64,000 nucleotides of DNA from Whitmania pigra (taxonomy: Eukaryota; Annelida; Clitellata; Hirudinida; Haemopidae): the NCBI GenBank assembly GCA_021613335.1, contig JAJTWR010000350.1, positions 490,001 through 554,000 of the forward strand. The letters run 5' to 3'. Position 1 is the first letter of the stretch. Each line of letters opens with the position of its first letter. Positions 25,671 to 38,700 of this stretch are shown here, piece by piece. Below the pieces are notes generated by a model. The model was not told the origin of the DNA. It searched no databases and was given only the letters and a program-made list of their open reading frames with translations. The translations under genes and the position numbers were made by a program.

Positions 25671-28600
25671 GTATTATTTAAAAGAATAAAATTGAATCTG
25701 TTATGCTGCTACTTTGTGACTCTTAAATCTTTTTCCATCTGAAAAGCACAGGGAATGTCGAATGGCATTTTTGTTTAATTTAAGCATATAATGTTTAATT
25801 GTTTAATTGTTTAATGTTTAATTTAATGTATAATGAAGGCTGAATCAGATTTTCCAAATTAAAATCACTACTGACAGTTAAAACTATAAAATACCTCAAA
25901 CGTTTAATAATAAAAATTACGACTTTGTAATTATAATGCCATTTTAAAGTTACTTGAATTAAACCCGTTGTTAGCGCCAGATTTGAGAACAATAATTCCA
26001 TTGTACTCATTTCGAAGTAAAACGAACATTGAAGATAAACACAAAAGAAGCACAATTTACAAATGTTTATGATGGTAATATTTGTAATTCATTAAAATTT
26101 ATAGAAGTTGATTAATCTACGAAGATTTGATGAGCACGGGACATTTATCGAAGGGACAATAACATCCATTTAGTAGCAATTGACTGAAACTAAATTCTGA
26201 CTTTTAGAAACAACAGCAATAAATCATTCATTCTTGTTGATCGATGTAAAATTGATTAAAAAATCAAAGATAAAAAAGGCCAGTTTGAAAAATTGATCAT
26301 GTTCGATAAATTACAAGGAACAAGACCTCCCTTACATCAGCATCTGATTTATATCCTTTCAAGAGTCAATGTTTTCGTGGACATAGATAAATAAATCTTC
26401 CTATGCAGTCTTAACGTCATTAGAACATGGTTCACTTTTAATCGTCACGATTGATTCTCTCGCCTGCTGCTGTCGTCATGGTGATGAGAAGAGTCACCGA
26501 TAACTAAAATGTGTATTAAACGGACCGTAAATGGCAGTTAATTTGCGAGGACTAATTTAGTCGTCTAAGATCGAACTAATACCAGTCCAGGAGGCTTATC
26601 AGCATTATTTCGTCTGCCATTTTTCGCGGCATCCGAGACATTCCGGAGTGGCGTTCGGATTCTTAATGACATCGTATTAAGCGGCACCTCACAACTACTA
26701 AAACTAGACTGGGACGCGTGGCCGACTCTTTCAATCAGGCAGAGATAGGCGGTTGATAGCAGAAAATGGTTTAATTACAGACATCTATCTTGCCTTGGGA
26801 ATTCTCATCATGAGATCATTAATCAAACATATGACATTTCTTTTGACGTGTTCATCTGAAAGAAATTAACCTTTTCATAAGATTTCAACACCTACGAATG
26901 CTTGTGGTTGACCATTAGGAATAATCAAAATTTTAATTAACTGCAACCTAACAAGAGCTTTCTATATTTAGACTCGAATTTGATTCAATTATTGTTGTGA
27001 TTATTCACACAGGAACATTACAAGTGTCCCCAAGCCAGTCGAAATCGGTTGAACTTTGCTTGGAAAAATGCAAACAAACCAGAGGATTGTAAATGGAAAA
27101 TTTTCAATTTTAGAGGCCTGCTTTACTTTGACGCCTGAACTTTGAATTGTTCCAATTAAGAGCCTCAGCAGGTTGGAGTGTTGTGTAACACATTCTCTCC
27201 AAATCATCCTGCCTTGTTTGAAGAATTTCTTATTTTGAAAAACAAACATGCTTTGTTGTTATTTCAACACCTTTTGATGCGCTTACTGTTGACCAGTAAC
27301 AAAGATGCTATTTTGTTATTACAATGTTGGGATTTAAATTACTTCAATAACTTTAATGCCAGCAAGTAGAAGCCGCGACTTTTGTTTTTATGAATCTCAA
27401 TTATTTTTGTTTGATCGTTCGATATTTTTGTAATTGTAGCAACATTAGTTGTTTTTGGACATTGAATTTAAGAGTTATTACAACTCATTTGCAACCAGGA
27501 TGAAGAATGCATCTCTGAAAAGCAAAACAGAAAAAAGGAGATTTTTAAATTTTATTGAAAACGAATTAATTATCATTGAAACCCAGTTCTTAGGTCCAAC
27601 AACAAATATTTTGACGTTCTAAGTGACTTTAATTTTGACTCATTTTTAATTGAAATTCTTAGTTCTTATTTCTTTTTCTTCAAAGGATAATAATTGATTA
27701 CACATACAAAAATTCCATAAATATAATTAAGCAAGTAATATAATAAGCAAGTTGAATAACACCATTTAAAGCAAATTTCGTTGGCAATAGAGGATTCTTT
27801 TTCCAAAGTGACAAAGTTTAATTTTTGAGGGCATCTTTCTTTCTCAAGTTAAATTATCACTACAGTGACGAATAATGCTCTAACAACATGCCTTCCTATT
27901 GGACAAGGTTGGGTTTTCAAAATGAAGGGAAGTGACTGTAGTTGTGACATTTTTTTTGCGAAGTATCACTTAATGCTAGATTGAATGGAACATCAGTCCA
28001 TTGTTTCCTCATTAAATCCTTTGCCACTACATACATAGAATTATGATTTCCAGGTGAAATTGTTACTTATAACGGGATTAATTTGTAATAGTTTGAAATC
28101 AAATGATTTTGTTGGTAATACACAAAGAGAAATACATCTGGCATGTATTTTTGAAATGATAATTTGTTATCACAATTACAGTTTGTTTAGATCATCAGAA
28201 ATATTAAGAAACATCGATAAATGAGAATAAAACTTTAAAGTAGACGCAACAACGAACTGGTATCAAATTTTGACGAACGAATAAATTCCCACAGGCAATC
28301 AAACTTTCCAGAAACATGAAATTGAGCTTCGTTATCCAAGCGATCAATAAGTCGTTAATTATTATTTAACGAGAATTAACGATGCAATATCTTGCTGTAG
28401 CAGCTTGGAGGTTTATATGAGAAGCTGAAGCTGCTTTTGTCACGTCGAAGGGAGAAGAGACGCCACGAGACAGAAGAAGTTTATTCCAAATCTGGTGAGA
28501 TATGAAGAAATAGAGAGAAAGAGAGTATGAGGGTGCTTAATTACTTATGTGAGAATTGGGAGTGAGAGGGTGCTAGAAAGTCTAGGATTGGAATGAGAAG

Positions 28601-28879
28601 CAAAAAGCAGTTTTGCTGGGGTCTGTAAGTCGAGGACGCTGTGTGCGCGTGCGTCGAACTCGGTTGGCAGCGAAGTGTCTAACCGACTATCTAACTGTCC
28701 GAACCTAATCATAGCCGGGCCTATTGGATTGTGAGGTTCGGATGGATTAGGAGTTGCAGTCACCTGACCACCTGTATATCGATATTGAAACTAAGAGAGC
28801 CGTTAAGTGACCGCAGGATTTTGCGTGTTTGACTTGTAAGGTCGTTTGAGGGGGACTTCGGACGACTACAGAATAAAGG
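25671..28879. other. Interval between engrailed and the procollagen gene
   Basis: No convincing exon on either strand; the short open frames here lack splice partners and family resemblance. The last 500 bases are GAGA-rich and less AT-biased, include GGTTTATATGAGAAG near 28410, and probably hold the collagen promoter and 5' untranslated region. Confidence 0.45.
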
Positions 28880-31800
28880 ATGAGTCGCCAGCAGATTGCC
28901 TTCTTGGGTCTGCTGTGGCTTGGAATTGTTGCTTATGCGGCGGAGAAGAAAGGTGAGTCCTGTAAATTGATTTATTTGAAATTTATTTACTAAATTTTAT
29001 TCATTTCAAATCAAAAATTGATTTATTTACTCGAAAAATGCATGAAAATTATGCTCATTGATTAAATTGAAATTTATTGACATTGAGAAAACTAAGTACA
29101 AGATTGAGATTTCACAAAACGATTCCAGCACAAAAAAAATCATTTGTTGAGATTGCAAAACATTTAATGTCAAATACTGAATCAATTACCGTCACCGGCT
29201 GAACATTAATTAATATCGCTAATGACTCATTTGTTATAATAATTAACATTAATAATGATTAATTACCGACTCAATTGACTTAGTTCAATTAGTTCGTTAA
29301 TTATTGTCGTGGAGAGCTTTTAGCATCGATACTCAAATGAACGCAGATTGCCAGTACAACGGTGTCGAATACAAACACGGAGAATCATGGAGACCTTATG
29401 GATCAATCGATCCATGCTTTGAGTGCAGATGTACAGATGGAGCTTTTGCCTGCGAATCCCTCGTGTGCCCAGAGCCAGAATGTGATGACCCCGTTGTCGA
29501 TTTAAACGAGTGCTGCCCCAAGTGTGCTGGTAACTTTACCAAATAATTAATTTATTAATGAATAGGTTTGATAAGATTACTGACATCTTCTACTAGTTAA
29601 TATTATTAGCTAGCTTGTATTAGTCGATATCATTGACTAACAGAAGTTAAGCATTGGTGTTTAAGTGTGTCGTTAACCACGCAATTATCCAAAGCGAGTT
29701 AAATATTTAATAAAAATCGATGATTAAGAACTTTGACTAAGTAATATTTGATATCCTGTAATTAATTTTAATTTTAAAAATTATTTAATGACGTCAAATA
29801 TTTAAATATTCAGGTTCTGGAACAGGTAGAAGATCCAGAAAGGTGAGTAAGAATTAATTGAGAATAAATAATTTGATTAAGTTGTGATATTTGTGTACTA
29901 GACATTTAAAGGTTTTTTGTCTAATTCACAAATGCAGTATTTTAACAATTCTTAAATCATGTTAATGAACCATTTTTAATCACTTTTAATTAAATTTTAT
30001 TTTTTTATCATTTTCAGCCAAAGGTTGGTTTTTGAATTTGTTGGATATTTATTTCGAACGGTTTCTCAATTATTGTATTTGTTTAATTTATTGTTAATTT
30101 TGCAATTTTTAAATCCTTTCCAACCGAATGAATTTTACAGGGTGACATCAGTAGAATCACTGAGCCATCAGGGTCAGCACCTGGCAAAAAAGCTCAGGTG
30201 AAACGCCTTTTGTAAACATCGATGGTTCCTAATACTTTATATTTAAACATTGAAAAAATATAAGATAGCTTATATAATTATATCTAAAGTTTTATCGACA
30301 GAAAAACTTAAGTAAGTCATTGAAGCGGCGAGTTTTACGAATCCTCGTTACGACCACCAAAGTTAAATTCGAAGATGCGTAAAGTTCAAAATGCTTTAAA
30401 TTCCAGTATCAACCTGCTGAATCGGGCTACTCCTTCCTGGATGCACCATCGAACCAAAACAAGGCAGGAACCTATGGATGGGGACTCGGTAGAGGCCCAT
30501 TCGAAACCGTTCAGGTGAACCACGAATAACTGGAAAGATGCCTTATGAAGCCATTTTTAGACACAGCAATAAATAGATGACATAAAATGATAAAACTAAT
30601 TGTTGATTTTTTAATTAATATTAGACATTAAAAATTTCTTTTGCAACTTTCAGCTCCCTGGACCCAGGGGACCTCCTGGACCACCTGGACCACAAGTACA
30701 CAATTAATTAATTCAATAACTTGAAATTTCTTAGATATTCATTTTAGTAAATGCAATTTTTTTAAATAAAATAGAAGTACTGTTAAAATTTTAGGGAGCA
30801 CCAGGGTTCCAGGGACAAAGGGGAGAACCAGGCGAGCCTGGTGCGCCCGTGAGTGATTTTGAATCATTCTTGTTTGAATTGTTATCCCTTACATTTTTCT
30901 GAATTTACTATGCAATTTGCGTCTGTAAGGTTATGGAATATAATTTATTTACATTCAAAATAATTCATCAAGATGAGAAATCATAATATATGCAATTATA
31001 TAATAATATATAATAATAAAATTATTTCATCAGCGCACTATAAAGCTACATTTTATCACTTTTTAAACCAAGTTACTGCACTGTTAAGTCAGCCTTCCTA
31101 TTTATTTGGAAACAATTTTTGTTTTGAAAAAGTCTTTTTTTATTTTTTTCACTCCAGGGTCACCAAGGTCAGAGAGGACCACCAGGACCACTTGGAGCTC
31201 CTGGTAAAGACGTAAGTCATAAGAATTTATGCCAGAAGCTGCATTTTCTCCATTAATCTATATTGCAAATTCATATTAAAAATATAAAAGTGGTAAATAA
31301 TCATTCAAGTTATTAAGATTTTTATTAGCTTAGAAGTATATTTTGAAAATTGATGCAAAATTTTCATGCAATTCCAACTTAGGGAGATCCAGGTCAAGAC
31401 GGAGAACAGGGTCTTCCAGGTTTAATTGGAAACGCTGTGAGTAACAATATATTTAATGATGAATAATTACCCATCACATTAACATTTTCAATTAATTATT
31501 GTTGTTTTTTTATATTACTAATAAGATTATCATTTTGGTGGAACTTCGTTTTTGTTATGAATGGACAATGAAATGTTACTTCTAGGAGACAATTAAATGC
31601 TTCTATTTGTTATCATGTTAATTTGATATAAGATATTAATAAAATACGAGTTTCAATATCACAAGATTTTTTCAACTCAATGCATTGTTACATTCAGGGC
31701 CCACCAGGACCAGCCGGTAGTGCTGGATTCCCAGGTGCCAAGGGACACAGGGTATGATAGTCATCCATTCACCCGCATGAATTCTAATCGGAATTATACG

Positions 31801-34800
31801 TTAAAATATTCCATCATGCATAATAATAGCATAGTATCTCACTTGCTCAGCTGTAGTAATATTATGTATGTAATACGTAAATATAATATTATGTTTAAAA
31901 ATAAATAAATATATATTATTTATATGTCGTATTAATGAATACATCATTTTACAAAATATGTTCACTAATCTTATTAGATGTCATAGATATTAAATCTCTG
32001 TTTGAAGAGAATAGTTAAAAAAAAACTTTTTTACCAAAGCCATGTTCTGAATTATAAAATAAAGAATTGCACAATTGTTTTTGCACAAATTTGAAGTCAT
32101 TTTATCCAAACACAGGGATTCACTGGGGCATCGGGAGCCAAAGGAGAGCAAGGAAGACAGGGTGAAAGAGTAAGTGCAAAGAAATTATGATTAATGCTTT
32201 AATTAAGTAAACGTTTTATTATTTAATTAAAAAAATTATATGACGTAACGATAAACAATGGTTCACTCGTATTTGTATTCTCCCTTCTTGTGTTAACTAC
32301 TTTCTAATCATCTAAATATGTATTAGACACCAAATGAAGCGCATGATTTTTGTACATAGCGATTTATTGGGTCAGTTTGACAGCGGAAGCGTGTGCTTCC
32401 TTAAGGCTGGCCCTTTGAGTTTATTTGTATTTATTTCAGTACTTCTGTTTTTTTATTACTTTTTTTTTTACATACATAACGGCTTGTCTGTTTGATTCAA
32501 TAAACTCGAAAAAAAAATAAAAAAAATAAAGCAGTCCAAACACACTTTATAGTATTAACAACTTAGCTTGTATTACGAGTGCCTTGGGAATATGCGCTAT
32601 ATGCATGTATGTTCTTATTATTAAATGTTTTTAATGTAAATAATTTCTAACAGGGCGTTGAAGGTGCTGCAGGACCAGCAGGTCCACCAGGTATTCAGGT
32701 AATAAATTATTCATTAACTAACAAATTAATTATCTTATCTTTTTAATAAAGATATTGCTTATGACTAATAATAGCTATAAAATACTATCGATCACATGTA
32801 CATTTTAAATTTATCTTCGTCATTGAATTATGACTATCCAATAAATTAAAACAGAAATATAGGACACAATAGATGTATTTACATAGATCTAGCACATTGA
32901 TTAAACTGCTTTAAATTAAATTAAATTAATATACCATAATATAATTAACTAATTTACAGGGACCAAGAGGACCCTCAGGAGAAAGGGGACCAGACGGAAA
33001 GCAAGGACCAGTTGTGAGTTCTTGTTTACCGTAAAAGATCGACTAAAAATGTCACTATTAGACAGTTAATTTAAAAAAACATATCGTCACAATTGACAGG
33101 GTCAACGTGGTGTTGACGGAAACCCAGGACCTTCTGGACCGTCAGGACCTCTTGGACCTGCCGGTGTTCCAGGTCTCCCAGGACTTGCTGGTGCAAAGGT
33201 AAACCTGACTAACGAGCTTTTCCAATGGCTAACCTTGCAGTTTTAATTAAAATGATTTATTTTTCTCCTCAGGGGGAGCATGGAGCCAACGGATTGAAGG
33301 GTTTCCCAGGAGCCACTGGAGCACTTGGAGCTCCTGGAGAGCCTGGAGATGCAGGAAGCCCCGGAAGACCAGTTAGAACCTGATTTGGCGCTCATTAACT
33401 GTTTGACTTAAATCGACGTCAAATTGTATTTAATTAGCATACAAGTACGTGTTTTAATTGTAGGGAGACTCGGGTCTTAACGGTGTCCCAGGAGAGAAAG
33501 GAGCCAGGGTTAGCAATCCAAGATAAACCTGTGAAATCTCATACTCATGATTAACTTATCAAAACATGTAAGAAGAAAATTTAATACAGTTATCCAATAA
33601 GAGGTTTCCTTTTTCTAGGGAGAAAATGGTCAAGCAGGTGCACCAGGCTTCCCTGGAGTTGTTGGAGGACCAGGTCTTAACGGAGTCCAAGGACCAAGTG
33701 GAACCAAAGGAGAAACTGTAAGATTTATGTCTAATAAATACGAAACAAATAATTCAATTTATTTTTAAGGTGACTAATAACATATATTACATATAAAATA
33801 ATGTTATAATAATAATTATTATTATTGTTTAATATCTGGTGTTGACAATATTTCATTTTATTTATTATTTATAAATTATTTTTCATAAAATCAGGGTGCC
33901 CCTGGTCACCAAGGAGCACCTGGAGAAAGGGGTATTGCAGGAGACCCTGGAGCTTCAGGAGAGAGAGGAGAGGAAGGATTACCCGGAGACAGTGGCAAAA
34001 GGGTACGTTTTTAAGCTCTAAAGATTGAAAAGCCAAGAATATTGACTTCTAACGTTTCTTTATCTTTAAGAATTTAATTGAACGATTCTTTTAAATTTGT
34101 TGTAATATATTTTTCAGGGACAATCTGGACCCCCTGGCCCAGCTGGCCCAACTGGATCTCGTGGTGATGCCGTGAGTTGAACGTTTAATATGTAATTGGC
34201 AACAATGGTAATAATCGTAATAATCAACAACATCATGATATTAACAACATTTTATCAATTTTTTGAAATGCCATATTCGGGGTTGAAATGAAATTTATAG
34301 TAGTACATGTTGTAAAGAATTACATGATTCCATTCTCGTAGGGACCCGTAGGAGACAGAGGTCTGCCAGGTGTTGATGGAGTCCCCGGACCTGCAGGAGC
34401 AGCTGGACCTCAGGGACCTGTCGGAGACCCTGGACCAAGAGGACCTCAAGTGAATATTTTTATATATTTCAACAGATTATTTTACATTTCATATCTTTTT
34501 AATTTCCATTTGCCATTGAATGCATACTTTTATGAATTCGTGGATTTGGAGTAGAATTATTGATATTATTATATAAATACATGGTTTGTAATGGGCAAAA
34601 CTTTCGATTATTCCAGGGAGATCAAGGAAATTCAGGAGAAGCAGGAGAGCCTGGAGCCGTTGTACGATATCTTATTCAGTCAAACAAACATTTGTGTGAA
34701 ATTTACCATATTATCAAAACTCCCATTGATTAATAAATGCAATAGTTATCTTAGCTACTCTCATATGAATATTACTAGATACATATTTTACATTACAAAA

Positions 34801-35691
34801 TGACAACTTTAAGCCATCTTAACCATTCAAAGGGCTACGAAGGTCGCGAGGGACCATCTGGAAGAGAAGGAAGACCAGGAACTGCTGTAAGTGCTTTTTT
34901 AATATTCGCGATTAATGGTTCATAAATTCATTTGATTAAATGCAAAATATCTCAAAATACCCAATTAGACTGCCAATTAAATTATTTCAATAATTCCATC
35001 TTTTCCAGGGACCACAAGGAGCAGAAGGCAAACCAGGAGAGCCAGGAGCCCAAGGAATTGTTGGTCTCAAGGGACTTCCAGGACCCAATGGTCTTCAAGG
35101 AGCTCCGGTACGTTTATTGTAAACCTCTCGCAACTAAACGAAAATAAAACCAATATCTCATTCCATTTCCATAGGGTGAGCAAGGTAGGGAAGGAAGCGC
35201 TGGTGCTCCTGGTGCCACCGGAGACAAAGGTAACAAAGGAACCCTGGGTAACAAGGGATTCCCTGGAGCAAATGGAGCAACCGTTGGTTGACTTTGTTTA
35301 TTGATTCCAACAACTGCCAGACAAATAAACAAATAAATGGCTCACAAATCAATGCAGGGACAAAGAGGAGAGCGTGGAGGTCCTGGTGAGCCTGGAGCTA
35401 GAGGTGGCCCAGTAAGAATAATGCTGACGTTGCTTTCAATCAATTTATTTTATTATAATTCCAGCTATTTAAAAAATATTTGTATCCAAGATTAAGATTG
35501 AAAATTTATGATTATTTACTATTCTCTGAAAAATTAATTAGGGTGCCGAAGGACCCCACGGACTGAAGGGACCACAGGGTCGTCAAGGAGACCAGGGAGC
35601 TCCTGGACCAGGTGGAGTGGCTGGAGCTGCAGGACCTCCTGTTGGTTTTTAATTTAGATTAATGCCAATATAGTATAAATATAATATAAAT

Positions 35692-35728
<37 letters not shown>

Positions 35729-38700
35729 TAATAATAATAACATCACCATATTTTGCACTTAGCCAGTCTTTTGAAAACTTTATTTATCCAAATAGGATAG
35801 CATGAATTTGTTGATCTATCCACCATTTACATCTTTCCTACCAGAGGGTAGTGCAGTGCAGGCTAGGTTACAGGAATGCAAACCATTCGGCTAACCTGCA
35901 CTATAAACGCCACTATAAACTTGCCAATCCAACATGTTAAAACTTGCATCATTGTTAGGGAAGTCAAGGACCAAGAGGTTACAGAGGCCTGCCTGGAGCA
36001 AGAGGAGAGGCTGGAGTTAAAGGGGCTGACGGACCTCCAGGCGACGAAGGACCACAGGTTGGTAAAAGAAGCGTCTGTCAACAATGTTTTTGTTTCATGG
36101 AGAATCGTTTTATTTCTAGGGACCCCCAGGTCCAAGAGGAGAACCCGGTGATGCTGGAGTTGATGGAATTCCAGTAAGATTTTTTTGCGTTTTAACATGC
36201 CTTTAGTAAGTTGCATTTTTTAAAAATAAAATGGTTCGACGATTTTAATTTTCATTGATTTGATTTCAAATCCAAGTCAACGATGAATGCAACTAAGCTC
36301 TAATGTTTTAGGGAACTAAAGGAGAACCAGGACCTGAAGGATTCAAAGGACCAAGAGGAGAAGTCGTGAGTATTTTATCGATTCATTCATGTTATAACAT
36401 CATGCTTATTTGCACTGATGTTTTTTCCTGATGCTATGCGGATAATTTTACTTTTGTTTATTTTAAAACATTAATTATTCATGTCGTATAAACCAGTTAG
36501 CAAGAGTGATGCAAATATGACTGCCGCTAAACTTATTTGAAATCACAATCGAATCATATTGACAACCAAAACCAATTCATTCAGGGAGGTCCAGGAGATC
36601 GTGGAGAAAGAGGAGATCCGGGCAAAGACGGACCTAGAGTGAGTTTGACATCATTTTTGAAGTTCACTTCAATAAACTCTTCCTTTAAATCGAAAGCATT
36701 ATTTTATGTCAGGGTAAAGATGGAGCGGCTGGATTGCCCGGACCTGTTGGATTAAGTGGATCAAAGGGAGAGAGAGGAAATCCAGGGCCAGCAGGTGACT
36801 CTGGTCCTAAAGGAAGACCCGGTGACCGTGGTCTTCAAGGAGCACCTGGTGCTGCTGGTCTCCAAGGACCACCTGTAACTAAACTTTTTATATACGATTT
36901 CCACATTTAAATTCTCGTGTTTGATAAAAATAGAAAATGGCGCTGAGAAATTCTTTACATTTTGAATGACTATTGATTTGTTTCAGGGAGACAGAGGAGC
37001 CCCAGGCCCCGCCGGAGAACTTGGATACCCAGGCCCTAGGGTTAGTAATCGCTCAACCGTTACGTTATGAGATTCTAAATTCTTTCTGATATAAAAGGGA
37101 AGCCAAGGACCTGTTGGTATTGAAGGAGTTGATGGTGATCCCGGTCTTCCAGGAAGAGATGGTAATGTCGGTAGGCCCGGATTGAGAGGTGAAAACGGTG
37201 CCCGTGGAAAGAGGGGAGGAGTAGGAAGAGCAGGTCCTCCTGGCGTTGCTGGAGCTCCAGGACCCGCTGGCCCAGCTGGCCCCACTGGAGAACCAGGTGC
37301 AGATGGTGGAAGGGTGAGCTTATATTTGTAAATCCAATCAATCATTTCAGCATGTTTCAAATTGTTTCGCAAATTATGAACCCTTTCAAACCTCCTAAAT
37401 ATTACAAAGCTAACAAGTCTTATATTTATCATCTTTTTTGAGATTGTTAACCTCAATTTATTTTAGGGAGTTCCAGGAGATGCTGGAGCCACAGGAAAGC
37501 AAGGAGCACCAGGTGATGATGGAGAATCCGGCAAGGATGGACAGAAAGGAGAGAAAGGACCCGCCGGACCAACAGTGGGTGCAGACTTTTTAAGTGATTT
37601 TTGTAAAAGACAAATTTTACGTTTGTTTCGTCTACAACTCAGGGACCTCAAGGAGCAGTTGGACCACAAGGGCCTCAGGGAGATAGAGGAGTTCAAGGAA
37701 TTCCTGGGACAAGAGGACAGCCAGGCTCTCAGGGTCCACAAGGCTTGAGAGTGAATAAATTAATTATTTGACGTGACCCACAGTCGCATGACTTACCATT
37801 ATTAACAAACATTAGGGAGAGAGAGGATTACCAGGAGCAGCTGGAGAAAGAGGTGAAAGGGGAGAACCAGGTCTTCAAGGACCAGCAGGAGGCGCTGGAA
37901 GCCACGGAGAACAAGGACCCGAGGGTAACCCTGGAAAAGATGGAGTGCCTGGCCTTGCAGGTCGTGTCGGAGAAAGGGGACCCACAGGACCTCTTGGACC
38001 CCCAGGACCTCCTGGTCCACCTGGATTTGCTGTAATTTGTTTAACTACTAATATGCTTAATTATTAATTTCTTTAATTCTACATTATAACAGTATTTTAT
38101 TAACAAAATATTCATGAAAATGTAAGGCCGATAAAGACCTTAAAATGTCGTTGTACTGCAAGTTGAATCCTTCACACAAATGATCGGAATTTGAAAGTAC
38201 ATGAGAGTTTGAACTGTAACAATACTATAAATACAATTTGAATATTTATTATGGTTGTGAATATTTATTAGGGTGCAGTTGGCCAGCCTGGTGCTTCTGG
38301 ACCCCCCGGAGGTCGTGGACCAAGGGTGAGTCAATGGATTATTCACATTGTTACTTTTACTACCACATGCTCTGAGAAAAATATATCAAACATCGATAAG
38401 ATATTAATGTATAATTTTATTCATCATGATATCACTTTAAATTTCTAAAGGATAAGTTTTTAATAATTTCATAAGTTTATATTTAAACAACCAGGGAGAA
38501 CAAGGACAAGTTGGAGACCCTGGACCACCCGGAGCCTTCGGACCTGCTGTTAGTAGTTAATTCTTTGGTTCCATCGCTTGTCGGCGATGCAAAAACTAAT
38601 TAAGTTGTTTATTTATTATGTTCACAAGCATACAGTTAGAAAAAAACTAATTACAAAATAATCAAAGATTATCATCACGTCGTCATCTTAATCTTTTCAG

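Noticed and set aside
36983..38020. Pro-rich and Leu-rich minus-strand frames
   Set aside because: Antisense shadows of the Gly-X-Y collagen exons.
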